Positions 32,269 through 39,140 of a stretch of DNA of 39,140 bases are shown here, in pieces. Position 1 is the first letter of the stretch, and each line of letters opens with the position of its first letter. Position numbers and translations under genes: made by a program. The notes under the pieces are model-generated. The model made no database searches. It worked only from the letters and a program-made list of their open reading frames with translations, and had not been told where the DNA came from. Source of the DNA: GCA-2730975 sp937893275 (GTDB taxonomy: Bacteria > Verrucomicrobiota > Verrucomicrobiia > Opitutales > Seribacteraceae); assembly GCA_963968595.1 (NCBI GenBank), contig CAXAHJ010000029.1, forward strand, positions 1 through 39,140. The letters run 5' to 3'.

Positions 32269-32959
32269 GCATAACCAAACGCTCGCCTTGGAAGCGAAAG
32301 GCTTGGCCAAGACCTTTCCTTATGGGGAGGAAATTCTCGAGATTTTACTCGATGTCGACTTGAGTGTCGTTGCTGGTAAATCCGTCAGTATCCGTGGTGA
32401 GTCAGGTTGCGGAAAGACGACCCTGCTCAATCTCTTGGCTCGGTTGGACGTGGCCGATGTGGGCGAGCTCTATTGGAATGGCGAAGCTCATGATCCGAAG
32501 CTGCCCCCCGGTTCACGAGATTCGGCACGGCGAGCCTTCCTTGTCGGTGTCGTGTACCAAGCATATTACCTCATACCCGAGATGAACGTCTTGGAGAACG
32601 TTTTGCTGGCCGCTCGACTGGCTGGATCAATCGGCAAAGATGCCAAGCATCGAGCTCGCGAACTTTTGGATCGCGTGGGGGTAAGCAACCGTGAACGACA
32701 ATTACCTCAGAAGCTCTCTGGGGGCGAACGTCAGCGTGTGGCCATTGCACGAGCCTTGCTCAATCGGCCCAAGGTAATCTTGGCAGACGAGCCCACGGGC
32801 AACTTGGACGAGCGTTCCGCCGGCGACGTCATGGAACTTCTCTTGGAAGCGTGTCGTGAAGAGGACGCCGGTCTTGTTCTCGTTACCCATAACCCGTCCT
32901 TCGCCAAGGCAACCGACGAAGCTCTCAAACTAGTAAAGGGCGAGCTAAGCCCCGCATGA
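32261..32959 (+). CDS. lolD: LolD-type ATP-binding protein of the lipoprotein-releasing system
   Basis: LolD is the cytoplasmic ATPase that powers the Lol permease. The 232-residue protein has Walker A GESGCGKTT, the Q-loop VYQAYYLIPEMNVLENV, the signature LSGGERQRVAIARAL, Walker B VILADEPTGNLD, and the H-loop VTHNP. The GTG at 32261 is the correct start. It overlaps the permease stop by 8 bases, has GGAG about 10 bases upstream, and gives the normal LolD length. An earlier in-frame start is ruled out because it would overlap the permease gene by 150 bases. It is followed after 7 bases by the Gfo gene. Confidence 0.92.
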   Translation: MSEHNQTLALEAKGLAKTFPYGEEILEILLDVDLSVVAGKSVSIRGESGCGKTTLLNLLARLDVADVGELYWNGEAHDPKLPPGSRDSARRAFLVGVVYQAYYLIPEMNVLENVLLAARLAGSIGKDAKHRARELLDRVGVSNRERQLPQKLSGGERQRVAIARALLNRPKVILADEPTGNLDERSAGDVMELLLEACREEDAGLVLVTHNPSFAKATDEALKLVKGELSPA

Positions 32960-32966
32960 AAATTCA

Positions 32967-33914
32967 ATGACTAATCACGAAAACATTTCTCATCCCCTGC
33001 GGTGTGGTGTTGTGGGCGTCGGTTACCTTGGTAGGCATCACGCTCGCATCTATCACGATCTCGAAGGTTGCGAGCTTGTTGGCATCCTCGACGTCAACGA
33101 TGCTGCTGCCGCCGAAGCTTGCGAGAAGCATGGTTGCAAGCGATTCGAGAGTCTGGAAGAGATGGGCGCTGCTTGCGAAGCCGTCAGCGTAGTGGCCCCG
33201 ACCGATCTTCACGCCGAGGTCGCTCTTCCCTTGCTTGAGGCGGGTTGCCATCTTTTGGTTGAAAAACCTCTTTGCGCTTCTACCGAGGAAGCCGAAGCCA
33301 TCGTGAACAAGGCGAAGGAACATGACCGCATCGTACAAGTAGGGCACATCGAGCACTACAATCCCGTCATGACTTTTCTGGAGGAGGCAGTTTGCGCCCC
33401 ACGATACTTGACCGTCGAAAGATTGGCTCCTTTTCAGCCTCGCGGGACCGAAGTCGGCGTGGTGCTCGACCTTATGATCCACGACGTCGGGATCGCCATG
33501 GCTTTGGTCGACTCACTCATCGATCGCGTCGATGCCATCGGAGTCAAGGTGCTCTCCCAGACAGAGGATATTGCGAATGCCCGTATCACCTTCGTTAATG
33601 GTTGCGTGGCCAACCTGAATGCCAGCCGCGTGAGTGAAAAAAAGGCTCGCGAGATTCGCGTGTTTCAGGAAAGCGGCTACCTCTCCCTCGATTTCATGAA
33701 CCAGAAGGGCCATCTTATCGAGAAGGCTGCAACTGGTCTTGAAAGAAAAGACGTGCCCGTAGAACAGGGTGAACCTCTCGCCATAGAACTGGCGGAATTC
33801 GTTCGCTGCGTTCACCTTGCCGACCAGCCGAAAACCGATGTCCACTTCGGCAAATCGGCCCTCGCAGTCGCTCTGGAAATAACGAAGCTCATCCGCGACG
33901 GTTGGGAAAAGTGA
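32967..33914 (+). CDS. Gfo/Idh/MocA oxidoreductase, GnnA-like (sugar-nucleotide 3-dehydrogenase candidate)
   Basis: A 315-residue NAD(P)-dependent oxidoreductase. The Rossmann start is CGVVGVGYLGRHHARIYHDL, and the EKP motif is in HLLVEKPLCASTEEAE. The next block VQVGHIEHYNPVM, then LAPFQPRGTEVGVVLDLMIHDV, matches the subgroup that includes GnnA. GnnA oxidises UDP-GlcNAc at C3 so that the aminotransferase GnnB can make the 2,3-diamino sugar of some lipid A. The position directly before lpxB (10 bases) and after lolD supports a lipid A or sugar-nucleotide role. No gnnB is visible here, so the assignment remains a hypothesis. Confidence 0.82.
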   Translation: MTNHENISHPLRCGVVGVGYLGRHHARIYHDLEGCELVGILDVNDAAAAEACEKHGCKRFESLEEMGAACEAVSVVAPTDLHAEVALPLLEAGCHLLVEKPLCASTEEAEAIVNKAKEHDRIVQVGHIEHYNPVMTFLEEAVCAPRYLTVERLAPFQPRGTEVGVVLDLMIHDVGIAMALVDSLIDRVDAIGVKVLSQTEDIANARITFVNGCVANLNASRVSEKKAREIRVFQESGYLSLDFMNQKGHLIEKAATGLERKDVPVEQGEPLAIELAEFVRCVHLADQPKTDVHFGKSALAVALEITKLIRDGWEK

Positions 33915-33924
33915 GGAATTATCC

Positions 33925-35094
33925 ATGCTGTCGATTCCGCCAGATGCTTCCTGCGACCTGCTAATTATTGCAGGCGAAGCTTCTGGCGACGAGCATGCCG
34001 CTCGGCTTCTGGAGGACCTTCGCGAGAGTCGACTGGACCTGAAGGTCGTCGCAATCGGCGGCCCGAAACTTCGAGATGCTGGGGCAGATCTTCTTTTCGA
34101 CCTTACGCGCCATGCGGTCGTCGGCATATTCGAAGTTCTCAAGAACTACGGGTTCTTTAAGAAGCTCATGTCGGATACCTTGGAATGGATCGGAAAAGTG
34201 AGACCCAAAGCGGTGCTCTTCGTCGATTACCCGGGTTTCAATTTACGTCTTGCCTCTTCGTTGCTTAGCCAAGGAATTTCAAAAAAGGGTGGGGGAGAGG
34301 TGAAGCTCTTGCAGTATGTCAGCCCTCAACTTTGGGCATGGAAACCGAAACGCAGGTTCAAGATGGCTCGCACGTTGGATGCCCTCGGCGTGATCTTCCC
34401 CTTCGAGGTCGAAACTTATGCCGACGTCGATCTTTCCGTCCGTTTCGTTGGTCATCCCTTTGCTCGGGAGGATTACGAGCCCACCTTGCTTTACGATCCG
34501 GAGGGACCTGTCCTTCTCTTGCCCGGTAGCCGTCGTCAACCGGTCTCTCGAATTTTGCCCGTCTTACTGCAGACTTTTGCCCAAGTGTCTGGGAAGCGTC
34601 CTGGTTTGCATGCGAAGATAGTCAGTCCTGCTGGCGAAGTGGGCGAACTGGCCCGTGAAATTCTGAATGGTTTTTCCGAGTTGAAGGGAAAGGTGGAAAT
34701 CTTTTCGAACGATAAGGTCGCGAGCGGTTGCGCCGTCCTCACCAGTTCGGGAACCATGTCCCTCGCCTGCGCTTTGGCTGGCATTCCCGGAGCCATTGTA
34801 TATCTGGCTCATCCCATGACCTATTTGCTGGGACGGTTTCTCGTCAAGGTTCCCTATCTCGGCATGGCCAACCTGCTTTTGCCGAAGTCTCCTCCTTATC
34901 CCGAGTTCATTCAGGGAGTGGCCCGGCCGGATGCTCTGGCCAAACGCCTGAAAACTTGTATCGACGACAAGGAGGAAGCGGAAAAGGCCATGGAAGCTTC
35001 CACCTCCCTACGAAGATTACTCTCTCAACCTGCCGATGTCTCGGCGGCGGACTGGCTTCTTCAGGCAGGCGGGTTCGAGGAAAAAAGCAGTTGA
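33925..35094 (+). CDS. lpxB: Lipid-A-disaccharide synthase
   Basis: LpxB joins UDP-2,3-diacylglucosamine and lipid X (2,3-diacylglucosamine 1-phosphate) to form the lipid A disaccharide at the inner membrane face. The 389-residue length is normal. Motifs are the N-terminal LLIIAGEASGDEHAARLL, the VVGIFEVLKNY region, FVDYPGFNLRLA, YVSPQLWAWKPKRR, FVGHPF, and the UDP-sugar-binding segment LTSSGTMSLACALAGIPGAIVY. The ATG at 33925 has GAGGAA 5-8 bases upstream. Its last 34 bases are antisense to the end of hemA. It closes the envelope cluster. Confidence 0.95.
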   Translation: MLSIPPDASCDLLIIAGEASGDEHAARLLEDLRESRLDLKVVAIGGPKLRDAGADLLFDLTRHAVVGIFEVLKNYGFFKKLMSDTLEWIGKVRPKAVLFVDYPGFNLRLASSLLSQGISKKGGGEVKLLQYVSPQLWAWKPKRRFKMARTLDALGVIFPFEVETYADVDLSVRFVGHPFAREDYEPTLLYDPEGPVLLLPGSRRQPVSRILPVLLQTFAQVSGKRPGLHAKIVSPAGEVGELAREILNGFSELKGKVEIFSNDKVASGCAVLTSSGTMSLACALAGIPGAIVYLAHPMTYLLGRFLVKVPYLGMANLLLPKSPPYPEFIQGVARPDALAKRLKTCIDDKEEAEKAMEASTSLRRLLSQPADVSAADWLLQAGGFEEKSS

Positions 35095-36107
35095 TTCCAA
35101 ATCACCCCCGCCTTTTTCTCCAGAGCTTCTCGGCACTTCTCCACTTCGGCCTGTCGACTTTTTAGGTTTTCATTCGCGATGGCGGAAACGTCGTCCAGGT
35201 TGTAGAGGTACACGTTTTCCAGATCGCCTACGCTTTGCTCCACGTCTCGAGGCATCGAGACGTCGATCAGGAAGAGTGGACGCGCCGGCCGTTTGGCGAT
35301 CGCCTTTCGAATGGTTTCGCGAGTAAGGATCGGGTCTTCCCCAGAGGTGGAACAGAGAACGACGTCGAACAAGTGGAGAGAGTCCCGAAACGAATCGAAT
35401 CCGAGTACTGAACCTTTTGACTTCTCGGCCACTTCGCGGGCTTTTTCATAGGTGCGGCCCGTTACCGTAATGGCTCTCGCGCCCCGAGAACCGAATGCAT
35501 CCAAGGCCATTTCGGCTACTTCGCCCGATCCGACTACCAGAAAACGACAGGCGGATACATCGCCGAATATGCGGCGCGCCAATTCGCAGATCACGTTCCC
35601 GAGATTCACTTGGCCCCGAGAAATCCCCGTGTGAGTCCGGGCCCACTTGGCGGCTTGGAAACTCTTTTGAAAGACTCGATTCAGGACTTTTCCCGTGCTT
35701 TCTCGGTTTAAGGCGTCGTCATAGGCATCCTTGACTTGGCCGAGAATCTCGGTTTCGCCAACCATCTGCGAATCGATTCCCGAAGTTACCTCGAAGGCGT
35801 GCTTCACTACCGCTTCACCTTGTCGCCGATAGGTGTGCTTTTCCAGAAATTCATTCTCCAGTTTGCGAAAGTTCATCAGGTACTCACTCACTGGGCCAAG
35901 CGGGGGGGAACCATTCCCAGAAACGTATATTTCCGTTCGGTTGCAGGTGTTCAGCACCAAGCTCTCCTTTAGGCCGGGCAGCGTCTGTAGGCCCTTGTAA
36001 AAGTCGTCGATGGAATCGGCGGGCAGGCTTATTTGTTCGCGCTCCTCCAGCGAGGCCACCCGATGGGAGCTCCCGAGGAGGAATAGGTTTGGCGGTTCAG
36101 CTGGCAT
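35061..36107 (-). CDS. hemA: Glutamyl-tRNA reductase, short form
   Basis: HemA reduces glutamyl-tRNA(Glu) to glutamate-1-semialdehyde, the first step of C5 tetrapyrrole synthesis. The 348-residue protein has HRVASLEEREQISL, the catalytic Cys55 in LNTCNRTEIY, QMVGETEILGQVKDAYD, and a Rossmann domain with VVGSGEVAEMALDAF. DVSMPRDVEQSVGDL and VYLYNLDDVSAIANENL follow, where the dimerisation helix begins. It stops about 70 residues short of the E. coli length of 418, so most of the C-terminal dimerisation domain is absent. I recall chlamydial HemA is also short. The 3' end overlaps lpxB by 34 bases. The 5' end overlaps the HemX-like gene by 11 bases. Confidence 0.93.
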   Translation of the reverse strand: MPAEPPNLFLLGSSHRVASLEEREQISLPADSIDDFYKGLQTLPGLKESLVLNTCNRTEIYVSGNGSPPLGPVSEYLMNFRKLENEFLEKHTYRRQGEAVVKHAFEVTSGIDSQMVGETEILGQVKDAYDDALNRESTGKVLNRVFQKSFQAAKWARTHTGISRGQVNLGNVICELARRIFGDVSACRFLVVGSGEVAEMALDAFGSRGARAITVTGRTYEKAREVAEKSKGSVLGFDSFRDSLHLFDVVLCSTSGEDPILTRETIRKAIAKRPARPLFLIDVSMPRDVEQSVGDLENVYLYNLDDVSAIANENLKSRQAEVEKCREALEKKAGVIWNQLLFSSNPPA

Positions 36108-36960
36108 CTTCTACCGATGGTTGAGGGGCGGTCTCCTGGCGTTGGGGAGCCGAGCGCACGAAGCCGAGGGAAAGTATGGCCAACGCGAACAGGGCGATGC
36201 AGGCTTTGGCGAACTTTTTGCCGTAAAATCTTTGTCGGAAGTGAAGGTACCAGAGCCCGCAGTAGGCGATCCACAGCCCGATCGTCACCCACAGTTTGAC
36301 CGAGCTAATGGACCCTGGGGATCGAGTCCAGTGCATGGAACCGACCACGATGGAAACCGAAAGAAAAATCACTCCGACGAGCAACAGGCGTTGGCTCGCC
36401 GTCTCCAGTTGATGAATGGAGGGTAGGTGGGCTCCAAGTGCTCCTGTTCGTTTGGCCTGCAGGGCCTTTTGTTGAACCAAGTACATGACGCTCACGACTG
36501 CCAGCAAGGCGAACAGACCGTAGCTGAAGATAGCCACCGAGGCGTGCAGCTCGATCCATGGTCCCGGGAAGAGTCGTTGGTAGCCGGATTCCAGCCAGTA
36601 GTTAGAGTCCATGCCTGGACTGAGAAGGGAAAGAGCCCCGCCGATCGCGGCAAGCCCCGCGGCAAAAGATCCAAGCAGATTCAGACGAAACAGTATTCGC
36701 ATGATCAGGTATCCCGTGACCACCGACCAGAGGATAAACTGGATGCGCTCCATTCCGTTGCCGAGCGGGCACCCGTGGACGTCCAGTCCTCGGATGTACA
36801 GGCCCCGCGTGTGACTCGCGAAGGCCAATAGGATGAGGACGAACGGAACCGTCGAGGGCAATCTCCGTTCCTTCGAGGCCAACGATAGCCCCGCTATCAA
36901 GGCCGCTCCGTAGAGGGCGGAAGCCACCCAGAGAAGCGTTCTAGCGTCGTTCAAGTCCAT
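36097..36960 (-). CDS. HemX/CcsA-like cytochrome-c-assembly-type membrane protein
   Basis: A 287-residue protein with about eight membrane segments of the CcsA/ResC/HemX superfamily. Family-like features are the WIELHASVAIFSYGLFALLAVVSVMYLVQQ segment, a His near residue 50 (ASHTRGL) and a third His at SMHWTRSPG. The heme-handling Trp-rich motif of true CcsA is not evident, so the HemX type is likelier. HemX is encoded upstream of hemA in many bacteria and may control or stabilise HemA. The ATG at 36960 follows a sigma-70-like promoter by about 17 bases. It overlaps hemA by 11 bases. Confidence 0.8.
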   Translation of the reverse strand: MDLNDARTLLWVASALYGAALIAGLSLASKERRLPSTVPFVLILLAFASHTRGLYIRGLDVHGCPLGNGMERIQFILWSVVTGYLIMRILFRLNLLGSFAAGLAAIGGALSLLSPGMDSNYWLESGYQRLFPGPWIELHASVAIFSYGLFALLAVVSVMYLVQQKALQAKRTGALGAHLPSIHQLETASQRLLLVGVIFLSVSIVVGSMHWTRSPGSISSVKLWVTIGLWIAYCGLWYLHFRQRFYGKKFAKACIALFALAILSLGFVRSAPQRQETAPQPSVEDAS

Positions 36961-36977
36961 GGAGTAAAATGACGGTT

Positions 36978-37005
36978 ATAATACCTCATGGCGGAATAAA
37001 GTCAA
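36978..37005 (-). promoter_or_regulatory. Putative sigma-70 promoter for the HemX-like/hemA operon
   Basis: On the minus strand TTGACT (plus 37000-37005) is followed after 16 bases by TATTAT (plus 36978-36983), a good match. The predicted start would lie about 10 bases before the ATG at 36960, leaving a very short leader without a Shine-Dalgarno. The same gap carries the sucC leader on the other strand. There I see only a weak candidate, TTGGAC with TACATA, close to the sucC ATG. Confidence 0.5.
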
Positions 37006-37111
37006 AGAGGGAAGAGGACGTGATCGAAAACCGTTTTGAGGATTCTGGCGAAAAGGCTTGCCCGCGCTCGATTGGACTACAACCTCGGCGGGCTTTACAT
37101 ATTACCTTTTC

Positions 37112-38305
37112 ATGAACATACACGAATACCAAGCTAAACAACTTTTCGACGCAGCCGGCGTAGCCGTGCCTGCGGGTGCCGTGGCTCAAAATCCCGATGA
37201 GTTCGATACCGCAATCGCCTCCTTCCCTGAGGGGTCCGCCGTAGTGGTCAAGGCCCAGATACACGCAGGTGGTCGCGGCAAGGGCACCTTCAAGAACGGC
37301 TTTCAAGGCGGCGTTCACGTCGTGGAATCTAGCGAGGTCGCCAAGGAAAAGGCCGCCGCTATGCTCGGCAACGTCCTCGTAACCAAGCAGACGGGAGAAG
37401 TTGGTCGCGAGGTGCGCACCGTATACTTTACCGAGGGGGTCGACATCGCCAAGGAGTTCTACCTCGCCATCCTTATGGACCGCGCCACTTCCAAGCCGGT
37501 CATCATCGCCTCCTTGGAAGGTGGGGTCGACATCGAGGAAGTGGCCGAGAACTCACCGGAGAAAATCATCAAGGTCACCATCGAGCCCACCTTAGGTCTA
37601 CGCTCCTACCAAGCTCGCGAAATCGCATTCGGGCTACAATTGAAGGGCGACTCGTTCAAGCAATGCGTAAAGTTGCTTAACAAGCTCTATGCCTTCTTCT
37701 GGACGAAGGACTGCTCGCAAGTGGAGGTCAACCCGCTCATCACCACCACGGACGGCGACGTCGTCGCCCTCGACGCCAAGGTGAATTTCGATTCCAACGC
37801 CCTCTTTCGCCATCCCGACATAGTCGAGCTCCGAGACGAATCGGAGGAAGACCCACGCGAGGTGGAGGCCTCCAAGTTCGACCTCAACTACATCGCCCTA
37901 GACGGGGACGTCGCCTGTATGGTGAACGGGGCCGGGCTTGCCATGGCCACCATGGACATTATCAAGCACTACGGCGGATCACCTGCCAACTTCCTAGACG
38001 TCGGCGGAGGCGCAACCGAGGAACAAGTGGAGAACGCTTTTCGAATTCTCGTTTCCGATCCTGCAGTTAAGGCCATCCTTGTAAACATCTTCGGTGGCAT
38101 CATGAAGTGCGACGTCATCGCCACAGGCATAGTGAATGCGGCCAAGAATCTCGAGCTTACCCTTCCCCTCGTCGTGCGTCTCGAAGGCACTAACGTCGAG
38201 GCGGGCAAACGTATACTCGCTGAAAGCGGACTCGCCCTCGAACCCGCGGATTCTCTCGCCGATGCCGCCGAAAAGGTGGTCAAGCTCGCCGCGGACGCCT
38301 CCTGA
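37112..38305 (+). CDS. sucC: Succinyl-CoA ligase (ADP- or GDP-forming) subunit beta
   Basis: The beta subunit of the TCA-cycle enzyme that converts succinyl-CoA to succinate with ATP or GTP formation. The ATG at 37112 begins MNIHEYQAKQLFDAAGV, the canonical SucC start, giving 397 residues. An earlier in-frame codon at 37058 would add 18 unrelated residues and is rejected. It has an ATP-grasp domain (VVKAQIHAGGRGKGTFKNG) and the C-terminal ligase domain (FLDVGGGATEEQVENAFRIL, VNIFGGIMKCDVIATGIV). No Shine-Dalgarno is visible before the ATG. It is followed after 56 bases by sucD. Confidence 0.96.
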   Translation: MNIHEYQAKQLFDAAGVAVPAGAVAQNPDEFDTAIASFPEGSAVVVKAQIHAGGRGKGTFKNGFQGGVHVVESSEVAKEKAAAMLGNVLVTKQTGEVGREVRTVYFTEGVDIAKEFYLAILMDRATSKPVIIASLEGGVDIEEVAENSPEKIIKVTIEPTLGLRSYQAREIAFGLQLKGDSFKQCVKLLNKLYAFFWTKDCSQVEVNPLITTTDGDVVALDAKVNFDSNALFRHPDIVELRDESEEDPREVEASKFDLNYIALDGDVACMVNGAGLAMATMDIIKHYGGSPANFLDVGGGATEEQVENAFRILVSDPAVKAILVNIFGGIMKCDVIATGIVNAAKNLELTLPLVVRLEGTNVEAGKRILAESGLALEPADSLADAAEKVVKLAADAS

Positions 38306-38361
38306 TTTTTTCGCCACATTCACGCAAAACACTTTTAAAACTTCCCAACCGTCTTTCATTC

Positions 38362-39140
38362 ATGAGCGTTCTAGTAAACAAGGATACACGAGTAGTCGTC
38401 CAGGGCATCACCGGCAGCGCCGGCAGTTTTCACTCTTCGCAGTGCATCGAGTACGGTACCAACGTCGTGGCCGGCGTTACCCCCGGAAAGGGCGGGCAGA
38501 AATTTCAGGATAGCGTCCCCGTATACGATACCGTAAAGGAAGCAGTCCGGGAGCAGGGGGCTAACGCCGCCGCTATCTTCGTGCCGCCTCCCTTCGCCGC
38601 CGATTCGATTATGGAGGCCATCGATGCGGAGATTCCCCTCGTCATCGCCATCACCGAGGGCATCCCCGTTCGCGACATGGCCGAGGTCAAGTCTCGCTTG
38701 GCCACTTCCGACACACGCTTGATCGGTCCCAATTGTCCCGGTATCATCACTCCCGACGAGTGCAAAATCGGCATCATGCCCGGCTACATTCACAAGCCGG
38801 GCAAGGTGGGCATCGTTTCCCGTTCGGGAACTCTTACTTATGAGGCTGTTTGGCAAATTACCTGCGCCGGGCACGGCCAGTCCACCTGCATCGGCATCGG
38901 GGGGGATCCCATAAACGGCACTAACCATCTAGACACCATCAAGCTCTTCAACGAGGACCCCGACACCGAGGCCATAATAATGATCGGCGAAATCGGTGGT
39001 ACCGCAGAGGAAGAGGCCGCCGCCTTCATCAAGGAACATGTCGACAAGCCCGTTGCCGCCTTTATCGCCGGCATGACGGCACCTCCCGGTCGCCGTATGG
39101 GTCATGCCGGAGCCATCGTCTCCGGAGGCAAGGGAACTGC
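38362..39140 (+). CDS. sucD: Succinyl-CoA ligase subunit alpha (partial, runs off the window)
   Basis: The alpha subunit carries the CoA site and the phosphohistidine of succinyl-CoA ligase. The visible 259 residues start MSVLVNKDTRVVVQGITGSAG and include the CoA-binding GVTPGKGGQ, GPNCPGIITPDE, and GKVGIVSRSGTLTYEA. IGGDPINGT follows, and near the window end GHAGAIVSGGKGT contains the catalytic His. It is open to the last base, so only the C-terminal 30-40 residues are missing. No ribosome site is clear upstream. With sucC it forms the usual sucCD operon. Confidence 0.96.
   Translation, partial: MSVLVNKDTRVVVQGITGSAGSFHSSQCIEYGTNVVAGVTPGKGGQKFQDSVPVYDTVKEAVREQGANAAAIFVPPPFAADSIMEAIDAEIPLVIAITEGIPVRDMAEVKSRLATSDTRLIGPNCPGIITPDECKIGIMPGYIHKPGKVGIVSRSGTLTYEAVWQITCAGHGQSTCIGIGGDPINGTNHLDTIKLFNEDPDTEAIIMIGEIGGTAEEEAAAFIKEHVDKPVAAFIAGMTAPPGRRMGHAGAIVSGGKGT

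Noticed and set aside
36977..36982. TATAAT on the plus strand before sucC
   Set aside because: No -35-like hexamer at the right distance on the plus strand, and it is 130 bases from the sucC start. The same bases are better explained as the minus-strand -10 of the HemX-like gene.
1..39140. tRNA, rRNA, CRISPR array, integrase or prophage genes
   Set aside because: I looked for regularly spaced short repeats, CCA-ended cloverleaf regions, and recombinase motifs and found none. The only mobile-like sequence is the palindrome at 18471-18573.

Overview
The window looks like a chromosomal segment of a Gram-negative bacterium of the Planctomycetota-Verrucomicrobiota-Chlamydiota (PVC) superphylum, most likely a verrucomicrobium near the Opitutae/Puniceicoccales. 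Evidence: lipid A synthesis (lpxB) and Lol-type lipoprotein export indicate an outer membrane. A PSCyt1/DUF1549/DUF1553 protein paired with a DUF1501 protein, Tat-exported Gfo/Idh/MocA and ThuA-like proteins, and W..DP..A..W solenoid repeats are typical of that group. The placement is inferred from gene content, since no rRNA or tRNA gene is present. Base composition is moderate and even, and I see no prophage, transposase gene or CRISPR array.

Layout. 1-132 is the 3' end of an unknown CDS. 268-2249 is hflKC. 2273-5078 (minus) is a three-gene PhyH / TIM-barrel isomerase / Gfo operon, probably for catabolism of a small polyol or sugar. 5243-6310 is a secreted cyclophilin with an odd C-terminal fusion. 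6340-6690 is a small membrane protein. 6877-9111 is an exported ThuA plus Tat-Gfo pair. 9259-11109 is typA. 11340-15264 holds small membrane, cupin and solenoid proteins, an unknown protein and a lone ABC ATPase. 15313-20051 is the DUF1549/1553 plus DUF1501 pair, interrupted by a REP-like palindrome. 20192-21241 (minus) is a PHP phosphoesterase and 21435-21917 (minus) a lipoprotein.

The most interesting part is about 22.0-35.1 kb, a dense envelope-lipid region. On the minus strand, a CDP-alcohol phosphatidyltransferase, CdsA, PlsC and a DedA-like membrane protein form a tightly coupled phospholipid-synthesis operon, preceded by a Gfo enzyme and an unknown membrane protein. On the plus strand, a YdbH-like AsmA-type bridge protein, a YnbE-like lipoprotein and a YdbL/DUF1318 protein reproduce the E. 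coli ydbH-ynbE-ydbL gene order. They are followed by a coiled-coil lipoprotein, a small two-TM protein, a Lol-type permease and LolD, a GnnA-like Gfo/Idh oxidoreductase, and lpxB. Phospholipid synthesis, proposed inter-membrane phospholipid transport, lipoprotein export and lipid A synthesis therefore sit side by side.

35061-36960 (minus) is hemA preceded by a HemX/CcsA-like membrane protein. The window ends in sucC and a partial sucD (succinyl-CoA ligase). No intergenic stretch exceeds 300 bases. The longer gaps (11110-11339, 133-267, 5079-5242, 36961-37111) hold promoters at most.
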